Below are positions 56,895-64,000 of a stretch of 64,000 nucleotides of DNA, in pieces. This stretch comes from an uncultured Gammaproteobacteria bacterium (GTDB taxonomy: Bacteria > Pseudomonadota > Gammaproteobacteria > Nitrosococcales > Methylophagaceae), in the NCBI GenBank assembly GCA_905479985.1, contig CAJQOM010000008.1, positions 38,861-102,860 on the forward strand. The letters run 5' to 3'. The notes below the pieces were generated by a model. The model saw nothing but the letters and a program-made list of their open reading frames with translations, was not told where the DNA came from and made no database searches. Position numbers and translations under genes: made by a program. Within the stretch, counting starts at the first letter, position 1. The number at the start of each line of letters is the position of its first letter.

Positions 56895-57173
56895 ATGAAG
56901 CAAGTATTAAGAATGCTATTTTCCCCTATATTAACTATTTTTGAAAAAGGCGATGATCCTTTTGAGTACAAGTCACTTAATCGGAAAATATTGATCTTTA
57001 TGGGCCTTATATTCGCTGGATTAGCAACGCTGGTCGTATTATTTGTACCGCAAGGGGTAGGCGTTGGGTTTTTAATTCCAGTGATTGTGTTTGGCTTAAT
57101 TGCCTTGGTGACATTGGTGGTGGGCTTTTTAGGCAATGAAAGGGCGGTAACTAAAATCTGGGGTGATCGCTAA
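56895..57173 (+). CDS. Small two-helix membrane protein, unknown
   Basis: A 92-residue protein with two hydrophobic segments (about 32-50 and 55-81) after an amphipathic N-terminal 25 residues, with a charged C-terminus (NERAVTKIWGDR). The ribosome-binding site is weak. Its stop is adjacent to the djlA stop on the other strand (57173/57174). The family is not recognised. Confidence 0.62.
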   Translation: MKQVLRMLFSPILTIFEKGDDPFEYKSLNRKILIFMGLIFAGLATLVVLFVPQGVGVGFLIPVIVFGLIALVTLVVGFLGNERAVTKIWGDR

Positions 57174-57950
57174 TCACGCTTTATCCCGTTGCTTCTTAAT
57201 CAAATCATAAGCGACTTGGACTTCTTTCGCTTGTTCGGTCGCCACTTTAATCATATCTTCAGGCAGGCCTTGTCCAATCAATTTATCCGGATGATATTGG
57301 CTCATCAGTTTACGGTAAGCGCGTTTAATCTCTTGGTCTGATTGAGCGGCGGTGACACCTAATGCTTTATACGCATCATCGAGTGAAGAAGCCGATACGG
57401 GACTGCCTTGACCGAAGTGTGATTGGTTGAGCACCATATCGAGCATTTGTCTAAATTCGGTATCGCTATAACCTAAGCGGTTAGCAACCTGCTTTAGAAA
57501 CGCTTCTTCTTGTGAATCGACTCGGCCATCAGCCGCCGCCATGACGATCAAATACATCAACATCACTTGTTTTAAGTGCAATGTCTGGCCGCAATGTTCC
57601 ATGAAGGTGTTAAGCGAGGTATCAATATTAAAGTTTGCGGCAGAGCCAAGTTTAAATTGGCTTATTGCCTGTTGGCGATGTTCGGCAGACATGCTCATCT
57701 TTTGGATGAAATCTTCAACATGATTGACTTCATCTTTTGAAATATGGCCATCGACTTTGGCTAATTTACCCATCAACAGAAAGGTTGTTTCGAGGAAGAC
57801 TTCTTTGCGTTGACCATTGGCAAGCGGGTTGACAGCACCTAAGCCAAGGCTTTGTGCCCGATCGATGACACCACCGACAAAGTAACCTAAAAAGGCCAGT
57901 AAGAAACCAGAAAAGTAAAAGCCAGCAAAGCCAAGAATATATTTAAACAC
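57174..57950 (-). CDS. djlA: Membrane-anchored DnaJ-like co-chaperone DjlA
   Basis: Stimulates DnaK at the inner membrane. The 258-residue protein has one N-terminal membrane segment (3-29) with a glycine-rich face, a TerB-like central domain (about 50-165), and a C-terminal J-domain (about 190-258) with the HPD motif in MSQYHPDKL. The architecture is exactly that of DjlA. Confidence 0.95.
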   Translation of the reverse strand: MFKYILGFAGFYFSGFLLAFLGYFVGGVIDRAQSLGLGAVNPLANGQRKEVFLETTFLLMGKLAKVDGHISKDEVNHVEDFIQKMSMSAEHRQQAISQFKLGSAANFNIDTSLNTFMEHCGQTLHLKQVMLMYLIVMAAADGRVDSQEEAFLKQVANRLGYSDTEFRQMLDMVLNQSHFGQGSPVSASSLDDAYKALGVTAAQSDQEIKRAYRKLMSQYHPDKLIGQGLPEDMIKVATEQAKEVQVAYDLIKKQRDKA

Positions 57951-57978
57951 GATAAACCTTGTTCAGATTAAAGGGGAT

Positions 57979-59643
57979 TTAACGCTTGTTAAAGCTAGTG
58001 AATAGTAAAATGGCGCCCCAAATACCCAAGCCCCAGCTCAGAATGGGAATGCCCGCGAGATGTAGGGCACTATAGCCTTCCATCCCTGCAATAATGGCGG
58101 CACCAATCACAAATGCAGAACCGGTAATAGCGGTAAGATTACGTTGGCTAGCACGGCGTATTTCTTGTTGTATTTTATCTAAATCTTTCGGCGACAACTG
58201 CATATTAAGCTTGCCTTCTTGTGCTTTGATAGTGAAATCATGAAGCAATCGGGGTAAGGCCGGTAGGGTATGAATCCAGTTAGGTGCTTCTTTCTGCAAG
58301 GTGTTAAAAGCAGCGGTAACACTCATTCGCTCTTTCATCCATTGCTCAAGAATCGGTTTTGCCGTTTTCCAGAGATCTAAATCAGGATAAAGCTGGCGGC
58401 CTAAGCCTTCAATATTGAGTAAGGTTTTTTGTAGCAAGACCAACTGGGGTTGTACTTCCATATTAAAGCGGCGTGCGGTTTGGAACAGGCGCAGTAATAA
58501 TTGACCGAAGGAAATCTCTTTGAGCGGCTTAGCAAAAATGGGTTCACAAACACTGCGAATGGCTGACTCAAATTCATCTAAACGGGTATCAGCTGGGACC
58601 CAACCAGATTCAATATGTAATTCAGCAACTCTGCGATAATCATGATTAAAAAAAGCCAGGAAATTATCAGCTAAATAACGCTGATCGTCATGGGCTAACG
58701 TACCCATGATGCCAAAGTCAATCGCCACATATTTTGGGTTTTCTGGGTCGGTCGCATCGACCATAATATTGCCAGGATGCATATCAGCATGGAAAAAGCT
58801 GTGTTTAAATATTTGGGTAAAAAAGATCTCAACGCCGATTTCTGCCAAGCGCTCGAGATTGACATTAGCCGCCTTCAAAGCATCAATATCACCAATAGGA
58901 ATACCATAAACACGTTCTTGCACTAACAGTTTAGGTTTGGTGAGTTGCCAGTTAATATCGGGGACATACAATAAATCAGTGTCTTCAAAGTTCCGTTTTA
59001 ATTGAGAAGCAGAAGACGCTTCACGCAACATGTCGAGTTCATCAAACAAATTCTTTTCTAGCTCAGCAACGACTTCGGTCGGTCGTAGCCGCTTGCCTTC
59101 AGACCAGTAGCGCTCTGCCAAACCGGCAATGGTATAGAGCAAGCCAACATCATGCTTAATGGTTTTTTCAATATTAGGCCGGACTAATTTGAGAATGACC
59201 TCACTGCCATCCACTAATTGTGCCGCATGAACTTGTGCAATAGAGGCAGAAGCTAAAGGGTGTTCATCAATATGGGCAAAATAGTGATCAATCGATTCTT
59301 GGCCGTAGGTTTTCTGAATGAGGGCGCGTGCTTCTTCATTACTAAAAGGAGCCACTTGATCCTGCAGTTTAACCAATGCCTCCGCCACGTCATCGGGTAA
59401 TAAGTCCCGTCGTGTTGATAACAGTTGACCAAACTTAACAAAAATTGGCCCCAATTCTTGTAGCGCTAAGCGGATTCGTTCGCCACGGGGGATTTTATTA
59501 CTGTGTGTTAGACGGTAAGGGGACAGGTAACTCAAATAACGCAGCGGTCGGATTAAATGCGTGGCCTGGATAATATCGTCCAAACGATGTTTAGATAACA
59601 CATGGTTAATTTGCAGTAAGCGAAAGAACTGTTGCAACTTCAT
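57979..59643 (-). CDS. ubiB: Ubiquinone biosynthesis accessory kinase-like protein UbiB
   Basis: Atypical ADCK-family kinase-like protein needed for ubiquinone assembly. The 554-residue protein shows the family KxGQ motif in FVKFGQLLSTRRDLLP, the alanine-rich loop ASASIAQVHAA, and FHADMHPGNIMVD with DFGIMG. Two membrane segments lie at the C-terminus. It overlaps ubiJ by 4 bases (ATGA), forming ubiE-ubiJ-ubiB. Confidence 0.97.
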   Translation of the reverse strand: MKLQQFFRLLQINHVLSKHRLDDIIQATHLIRPLRYLSYLSPYRLTHSNKIPRGERIRLALQELGPIFVKFGQLLSTRRDLLPDDVAEALVKLQDQVAPFSNEEARALIQKTYGQESIDHYFAHIDEHPLASASIAQVHAAQLVDGSEVILKLVRPNIEKTIKHDVGLLYTIAGLAERYWSEGKRLRPTEVVAELEKNLFDELDMLREASSASQLKRNFEDTDLLYVPDINWQLTKPKLLVQERVYGIPIGDIDALKAANVNLERLAEIGVEIFFTQIFKHSFFHADMHPGNIMVDATDPENPKYVAIDFGIMGTLAHDDQRYLADNFLAFFNHDYRRVAELHIESGWVPADTRLDEFESAIRSVCEPIFAKPLKEISFGQLLLRLFQTARRFNMEVQPQLVLLQKTLLNIEGLGRQLYPDLDLWKTAKPILEQWMKERMSVTAAFNTLQKEAPNWIHTLPALPRLLHDFTIKAQEGKLNMQLSPKDLDKIQQEIRRASQRNLTAITGSAFVIGAAIIAGMEGYSALHLAGIPILSWGLGIWGAILLFTSFNKR

Positions 59644-60233
59644 GATGATGCCTTCTTAAGCCGTGCAATGCGTGCTTCTAATCGGTCTGTATCTGCACGT
59701 AGCGTATCCACAGCAGATAAGAAATTATTCACCTGAGATTGATCAGGCAAAATCAAAGATTCTTCTTTTAAATAGTCAGAGACATTCAATTGCAGTGATT
59801 GATGACTGTCTTTTGCCCAACGGCTAAACTGCCTCAGTCCATGGGCAATCGGGTAGGCCAAGGTATCTCCGGCATAACGGGCTAGTTGCGCTTCCCAATC
59901 GAAATCAAACCCTTCGAGTAGGTCACGTAATTGCTTTGCAAACTGCACATCACCATGAATATCAATATCAGCCGAAAACAAACTATCAGGATCGCTGCCT
60001 AATTTTGCTAAGGTCAGCGCTTTGCCGGTGATAATTAAATCAGCATCACCGTCTGGATCTAACGATAAAGCCAGTTTTTCTTGTAGGAATGAAATCTGAA
60101 TGACTTTATCAAAATCACTGATTTCAATGGCAATACTGCGTTGATCAAACTGAACCATTTTTGATCTGGATTCCAGGTCATGTGCCAAAGCAGCATTCAG
60201 CGCGCGCTCAAAAGGAGTGAGTAATCCTGACAT
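59640..60233 (-). CDS. ubiJ: Ubiquinone biosynthesis accessory factor UbiJ
   Basis: Lipid-binding SCP2-domain protein that helps the Ubi metabolon handle the hydrophobic chain. The 197-residue protein has an SCP2 domain at about 15-110 and a C-terminal coiled coil (LRADTDRLEARIARLKKA). Position between ubiE and ubiB is diagnostic. Confidence 0.93.
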   Translation of the reverse strand: MSGLLTPFERALNAALAHDLESRSKMVQFDQRSIAIEISDFDKVIQISFLQEKLALSLDPDGDADLIITGKALTLAKLGSDPDSLFSADIDIHGDVQFAKQLRDLLEGFDFDWEAQLARYAGDTLAYPIAHGLRQFSRWAKDSHQSLQLNVSDYLKEESLILPDQSQVNNFLSAVDTLRADTDRLEARIARLKKASS

Positions 60234-60236
60234 GGT

Positions 60237-60983
60237 CTAAAATTTATAGCCGCTATGTAAGGCAACAATACCTGCCGTCATATTATGGTAATCACAGCGT
60301 TCAAAACCGGCATCGCTTAGCATTGCTTTCATTGTGTCTTGATCGGGGTGCATACGAATAGATTCAGCCAAATAACGGTAGCTGTCTTCATCATTTGAAA
60401 CCAATTTACCAATCTTTGGCAATAACTTGAATGAATAAAAATCATAAACGGGTGAAAACCATTCTGCCGGTTTTGAAAACTCAAGCACTAGCAATCGGCC
60501 ACCCGGCTTTAACACCCGATACATGGACCGTAAGGCTTTGTCTTTATCAGTGACATTACGTAAGCCAAAAGCAATGGTAATGCAGTCAAAACTGTTATCT
60601 GGGAAAGGCAAAGCCTCAGCATTGGCTTGGACGTACTCGATATTGCCTACAGCACCTTCGTCCGTTAAGCGATCACGGCCAACATTCAGCATGCTGGCAT
60701 TAATATCAGCCAGAACAACTTGTCCAGTGCTACCAACCATTTTAGAGAACTTAAGCGTTAAATCACCTGTTCCACCGGCAATGTCGAGGACTTTAGCGCC
60801 ACGACGAACACCACTGGCATTGAGCGTAAAACGCTTCCAAAGGCGGTGCACACCCATCGACATTAAATCATTCATAACGTCATAACGTTGGGCGACGGAG
60901 TGAAACACCCCTGCAACGTGCGAAGCTTTATCCTCGACAGGGACTTCTTTATAGCCAAAATGCGTGGTGTCTTTATTATCCAA
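60237..60983 (-). CDS. ubiE: Ubiquinone/menaquinone methyltransferase UbiE
   Basis: SAM-dependent C-methyltransferase of ubiquinone (and menaquinone) synthesis. The 248-residue protein shows [21 protein letters not shown] at the N-terminus, the SAM motif [12 protein letters not shown], and [14 protein letters not shown]. It opens the ubiE-ubiJ-ubiB string and lies 17 bases from the DUF971 gene. Confidence 0.97.
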   Translation of the reverse strand: MDNKDTTHFGYKEVPVEDKASHVAGVFHSVAQRYDVMNDLMSMGVHRLWKRFTLNASGVRRGAKVLDIAGGTGDLTLKFSKMVGSTGQVVLADINASMLNVGRDRLTDEGAVGNIEYVQANAEALPFPDNSFDCITIAFGLRNVTDKDKALRSMYRVLKPGGRLLVLEFSKPAEWFSPVYDFYSFKLLPKIGKLVSNDEDSYRYLAESIRMHPDQDTMKAMLSDAGFERCDYHNMTAGIVALHSGYKF

Positions 60984-61000
60984 AACAGTGACCTTACCCT

Positions 61001-61369
61001 TTATTTTAATGATGGTTGTCGTTGATGACCGGCTTGTGCCAAACGGCTGAGATAATGCTGCCAGCGTTCGGTTTGTTCAGTCGCTAATGTATACAAATAA
61101 TCCCAAGTGAACAAACCAGTATTATGGCCATCATCAAAAAAAATCTTTAAAGCATAGTGACCAACGGGCTCTAATTGGTCAATGCCAACCTGTTCTTTAT
61201 TGATTTGTAAGACTTCTTGCCCTGGGCCATGACCTTGCACTTCCGCTGAAGGGGAGGACACCCTTAAATACTCGGCAGGCAAGGTATAAGATTGTTCGCC
61301 ATACACAAGTTCAAGCGATTTTGATTGCTTATGCAAAACAATGTTACTGGGCGGCGAATGATTAGCCAT
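61001..61369 (-). CDS. DUF971 (GBBH-like N-terminal domain) protein
   Basis: A 122-residue protein of the DUF971 family, related to the N-terminal domain of gamma-butyrobetaine hydroxylase. Family features are [29 protein letters not shown] (split as LRVxSPSAEV), [26 protein letters not shown] sequence and [12 protein letters not shown] near the C-terminus. It lies between hslU and ubiE, as in many gammaproteobacteria. Function is unknown; a role in Fe-S or ubiquinone handling is often suggested from context only. Confidence 0.9.
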   Translation of the reverse strand: MANHSPPSNIVLHKQSKSLELVYGEQSYTLPAEYLRVSSPSAEVQGHGPGQEVLQINKEQVGIDQLEPVGHYALKIFFDDGHNTGLFTWDYLYTLATEQTERWQHYLSRLAQAGHQRQPSLK

Positions 61370-61392
61370 AAAATTGAAAAGTCCTTACAGGA

Positions 61393-62715
61393 TTAAAGAA
61401 TATAGCGAGACAAGTCTTCGTCTTCGACCAAGTTTGAGAGTTGCTTGTTGACATAGTCAGCATCAACCACAACTTGACGGTTGCCATCTTCTGATGTGTT
61501 GTAAGACAAATCTTCAAGCAGCTTCTCTAATAGAGTGTGTAAACGACGGGCGCCGATGTTTTCGGTTTGTTCATTGACCTGACAGGCCAACTCAGCGATC
61601 TGTTTTAAACCGTCTTCAGAAAAGGAGACATGGGTATCTTCAGTCGACAATAAGGCAATATATTGCTCTGTTAAAGACGCATCAGGCTCAGTCAAGATAC
61701 GGACAAAATCATTAGCGCCTAACGCATCCAGTTCGACGCGTATTGGCAAACGACCTTGTAATTCAGGAATCAAATCAGACGGTTTACTTAAATGGAATGC
61801 GCCTGATGCAATGAACAAAATATGGTCGGTTTTTAACATACCGTATTTTGTCGAGACAGTACTGCCTTCAACCAAAGGCAATAAATCACGTTGCACACCA
61901 GCACGAGAGACATCAGCGCCGCCGCTGCCACCTTCGCTGCGTTGGGTGATTTTGTCGATTTCATCTAAAAATACGATACCGTTTTGTTCAACCGCATCGA
62001 TAACTTGGGCTTTCAAGTCTTCTTCATTAATAAGCTTAGCCGCTTCCTCTTCTTCTAATAAGCGTTTGGCTTTACCGACAGTCAATTGTCGTGTCGCTTT
62101 ACGAGATGAACCCATATTTTGGAACATCTCTTGAAGCTGATTGGTCATTTCTTCCATGCCCGGTGGGGTCATGATCTCGACGCCAACATTGGCCGCACTC
62201 AATTCTAATTCAATTTCGCGATCATCCAGTTTTCCTTCACGCAGCATTTTACGAAAACGCTGACGGGTATTGGAGTCAGTGTCATCTTCTTGGTCACGTG
62301 CTGGGGAGAGTAGCGCATCTAAGAGTCGTTCTTCGGCTGCATCTTCGGCACTTGTTTTTACCGTTTTAACGGCTTGCTCACGCAGCATTTTCATGGCCAT
62401 TTCAGCTAAATCACGAATGATAGATTCAACGTCACGACCGACATAACCGACTTCAGTAAATTTCGTGGCCTCGATTTTAATAAAAGGGGCATTGGCTAAA
62501 CTAGCAAGACGTCGGGCAATTTCTGTTTTACCAACGCCAGTAGGGCCAATCATTAGAATGTTCTTAGGCGTGATCTCATGTTGTAAGTCAGCCGACAATT
62601 GTTTCCGGCGCCAGCGATTACGTAGGGCAATAGCGACAGCACGTTTGGCCGCCTGCTGACCGACAATATGTTTATCGAGTTCTGCAACAATTTGTTTGGG
62701 AGTTAATGTTTGCAT
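61393..62715 (-). CDS. hslU: ATP-dependent protease ATPase subunit HslU
   Basis: AAA+ unfoldase of the HslUV (ClpYQ) protease. The 440-residue protein has Walker A GPTGVGKT (57-64), Walker [12 protein letters not shown], an intermediate domain (about 110-240), and the C-terminal LSRYIL that docks in HslV. It follows hslV by 8 bases and is cotranscribed with it. Confidence 0.97.
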   Translation of the reverse strand: MQTLTPKQIVAELDKHIVGQQAAKRAVAIALRNRWRRKQLSADLQHEITPKNILMIGPTGVGKTEIARRLASLANAPFIKIEATKFTEVGYVGRDVESIIRDLAEMAMKMLREQAVKTVKTSAEDAAEERLLDALLSPARDQEDDTDSNTRQRFRKMLREGKLDDREIELELSAANVGVEIMTPPGMEEMTNQLQEMFQNMGSSRKATRQLTVGKAKRLLEEEEAAKLINEEDLKAQVIDAVEQNGIVFLDEIDKITQRSEGGSGGADVSRAGVQRDLLPLVEGSTVSTKYGMLKTDHILFIASGAFHLSKPSDLIPELQGRLPIRVELDALGANDFVRILTEPDASLTEQYIALLSTEDTHVSFSEDGLKQIAELACQVNEQTENIGARRLHTLLEKLLEDLSYNTSEDGNRQVVVDADYVNKQLSNLVEDEDLSRYIL

Positions 62716-62723
62716 AGTGATCG

Positions 62724-63269
62724 TTATGACTCTTTTTCTAAGGTTTCAATAGTGAGGTTGCGATTAGTATAGATGCAGATATCGGCAGCGATATTGAGGC
62801 CTTTCTCAACAATCTCTTTCGCGCTTAAGTCAGTATTCTCCATTAAAGCAATGGCAGCAGATTGTGCGAAGGGACCACCTGAACCGATAGCCATTAAGCC
62901 GTGCTCTGGTTCAATGACATCACCATTACCAGTAATAATAAGTGACGTTTCTTGATCTGCAACCGCGAGCAATGCTTCTAAACGACGCATCATACGATCA
63001 GTACGCCAATCTTTAGCCAGTTCCAAAGCACTACGGGTTAAATTACCTTGATGCTTTTCAAGCTTGGCTTCAAAACGTTCAAATAAAGTAAACGCATCGG
63101 CCGTACCGCCGGCGAATCCCGCAATGACCTGATCATTGTATAAGCGCCGTACTTTTCGGGCATTCCCTTTCATGACAGTATTACCAAGGCTAACTTGGCC
63201 ATCACCACCAATGACGACTTGGCCGTTACGGCGATAGGAAAGGATAGTAGTACCGCGGTACTGCTCCAT
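62724..63269 (-). CDS. hslV: ATP-dependent protease peptidase subunit HslV
   Basis: Proteasome-beta-like threonine protease. The 181-residue product begins with a short propeptide (MEQYRG); Thr7 of [10 protein letters not shown] would become the N-terminal nucleophile. [24 protein letters not shown] and [17 protein letters not shown], read in adjoining parts, are conserved. A sigma-32 promoter is usual for this gene, but no clear match was found in the upstream 200 bases. Confidence 0.97.
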   Translation of the reverse strand: MEQYRGTTILSYRRNGQVVIGGDGQVSLGNTVMKGNARKVRRLYNDQVIAGFAGGTADAFTLFERFEAKLEKHQGNLTRSALELAKDWRTDRMMRRLEALLAVADQETSLIITGNGDVIEPEHGLMAIGSGGPFAQSAAIALMENTDLSAKEIVEKGLNIAADICIYTNRNLTIETLEKES

Positions 63270-63424
63270 AAATGCACTCCTGAGAATAAATTTTATAAAC
63301 TGAATATAACGTTGGAAGATAGTATACTATGCGCTGTTTTCACGCGCAGTGATAATTAGACAAACAAAGTGTTGCCCTAAGGATAGACGCAGCAAGAAGA
63401 TTTGTTTTGATTGCAGTTTAGTGG
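63270..63424. promoter_or_regulatory. Divergent region between hslV and the tRNA genes
   Basis: Contains a perfect 12-base palindrome, ATAGTATACTAT (63319-63330), next to GCGC-N9-GCGC. The palindrome includes TATACT on both strands and may hold the hslV -10 element. No gene is present. Confidence 0.35.
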
Positions 63425-63453
63425 TTGACACAGGGGCCTCTTTTCCGAATAAT
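63425..63453 (+). promoter_or_regulatory. Sigma-70 promoter of the tRNA-Tyr/Gly/Thr-tuf operon
   Basis: TTGACA (63425-63430), a 17-base spacer and AATAAT (63448-63453) give a near-consensus promoter just upstream of tRNA-Tyr, as expected for a strong stable-RNA and elongation-factor unit. Confidence 0.85.
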
Positions 63454-63466
63454 GTCCTGTTTTCGT

Positions 63467-63551
63467 GGAGGGGTTCCCGAGTGGCCAAAGGGATCAGACT
63501 GTAAATCTGACGGCTCCGCCTTCGGAGGTTCGAATCCTCCCCCCTCCACCA
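63467..63551 (+). tRNA. tRNA-Tyr (anticodon GTA)
   Basis: Acceptor arms GGAGGGG (63467-63473) and CCCCTCC (63541-63547) pair; GTA is at 63501-63503 in CAGACTGTAAATCTG; a long variable arm (CGGCTCCGCCTTCGGAGG region) is typical of tRNA-Tyr; CCA is encoded. A Tgt substrate. Confidence 0.97.
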
Positions 63552-63585
63552 TGAAATATAAATAAGGTAAGATAGGAAGTTATTT

Positions 63586-63659
63586 GCGGGTGTAGTTCAA
63601 TGGTAGAACTCCAGCCTTCCAAGCTGATCACGTGGGTTCGATTCCCATCACCCGCTCCA
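63586..63659 (+). tRNA. tRNA-Gly (anticodon TCC)
   Basis: Acceptor arms GCGGGTG (63586-63592) and CACCCGC (63649-63655) pair. The anticodon loop CTTCCAA places TCC at 63618-63620. GGTTCGATTCC forms the T loop, and CCA is encoded. Confidence 0.96.
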
Positions 63660-63677
63660 TAGTTTGTTTGGAATAAG

Positions 63678-63753
63678 GCCCGCATAGCTCAGTCGGTAGA
63701 GCGCATCCATGGTAAGGATGAGGTCATCAGTTCGATTCTGATTGTGGGCTCCA
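63678..63753 (+). tRNA. tRNA-Thr (anticodon GGT)
   Basis: Acceptor arms GCCCGCA (63678-63684) and TGTGGGC (63743-63749) pair with one G-T wobble. The anticodon stem CATCC/GGATG encloses GGT at 63711-63713. CCA is encoded. The Tyr-Gly-Thr-tuf order matches the tufB operon of E. coli. Confidence 0.96.
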
Positions 63754-63782
63754 TACTAGCCTTATATAGATTAGTTTGATTA

Positions 63783-63806
63783 GGCAGGGATTTTTCTGTC
63801 TTTTTT
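63783..63806 (+). terminator. Hairpin with T-tract between tRNA-Thr and tuf
   Basis: GGCAG (63783-63787) and CTGTC (63796-63800) form a 5-bp stem with one wobble, followed by TTTTTT. It may attenuate read-through from the tRNA genes to tuf or mark an RNA-processing point. Confidence 0.4.
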
Positions 63807-63850
63807 GTTTTTGTTATAACTTGATAATATTGACGGGGAGACTCTGGGTC

Positions 63851-64000
63851 ATGTCTAAAGAAAAATTTGAAAGAACGAAGCCACATGTGAATGTGGGCAC
63901 GATTGGTCACGTAGATCATGGTAAGACTACTTTGACAGCAGCGATTACGAAAGTAATGGCCGAAGCGCAAGGTGGTGAAACTAAGTCATTTGCAGATATT
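63851..64000 (+). CDS. tuf: Translation elongation factor Tu (partial, 5' end)
   Basis: The first 50 codons of EF-Tu run off the window edge. [20 protein letters not shown] is followed by the P-loop [21 protein letters not shown] precedes the ATG. EF-Tu carries aminoacyl-tRNA to the ribosome. Cotranscription with the tRNA genes is likely. Confidence 0.97.
   Translation, partial: MSKEKFERTKPHVNVGTIGHVDHGKTTLTAAITKVMAEAQGGETKSFADI

Overview
The window is chromosomal DNA of a motile gammaproteobacterium, moderately AT-rich and densely coding. Three traits point to a marine member of the Piscirickettsiaceae, for example a Methylophaga- or Cycloclasticus-like lineage: the coaBC-dut-algC-argB-slmA string, a FleQ/FleSR/sigma-54/sigma-28 polar-flagellar hierarchy, and a formate-tetrahydrofolate ligase (fhs) that suits one-carbon metabolism. 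The genus is inference; the class is well supported by synteny and by tRNA-Tyr/Gly/Thr-tuf at the right edge. Layout: 1-9965 carries cheR, a DUF4126 membrane gene, a Nif3-family gene, yihY, then the metabolic run coaBC-dut-algC-argB-slmA, ending in an orphan receiver-like gene. 10146-20361 is the flgBCDEFGHIJKL operon behind a sigma-54 promoter. 20422-24506 holds flagellin, flaG, fliD, fliS and fliT, with sigma-28 promoters before fliC and fliS. 24644-34412 is fleQ, then fleSR-fliEFGHIJ behind another sigma-54 promoter. 34453-40102 is a chemosensory operon with its own sigma-54 promoter and a long structured leader. 40191-43101 is fliK plus a short chemoreceptor, again behind sigma-54. 43120-48315 is pyrF (reverse), tgt, yajC, secD and secF; 48847-52537 is mpl, ubiX and fhs. 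52640-54823 is the only clearly accessory stretch. 54830-63269 is dacB, small genes, then djlA, ubiB, ubiJ, ubiE, a DUF971 gene, hslU and hslV on the minus strand. Three tRNA genes and the start of tuf close the window. How the parts work together: FleQ is expected to open sigma-54 promoters, including fleSR; FleR then opens the hook-basal-body, chemosensory and fliK units; sigma-28 (not encoded here) fires flagellin and filament chaperones late. The window supplies rod, hook, rings, C-ring FliG, export ATPase complex, hook-length control, junction proteins, cap and filament. It lacks the export gate, FliM/N, stators, fliA and fleN, which must lie elsewhere. Two regions merit most attention. 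First, the chemosensory operon at 34675-40102 encodes a STAS protein, a CheA homologue without the phosphotransfer domain and with a broken ATP-binding site (N-box Asn replaced by Ser, G2 box deleted), a CheW, a ParA-like ATPase lacking the signature lysine, and a soluble globin-PAS-PAS chemoreceptor. This looks like a re-purposed, possibly kinase-independent, haem-sensing array. Second, 52761-54440 is a small integron cassette array without integrase (a CALIN): two complete attC sites, one truncated attC and three cassette genes, including a probable contact-dependent-inhibition immunity protein and a protein with a CoiA-like zinc motif. It is bounded on the right by a palindrome-rich repeat.
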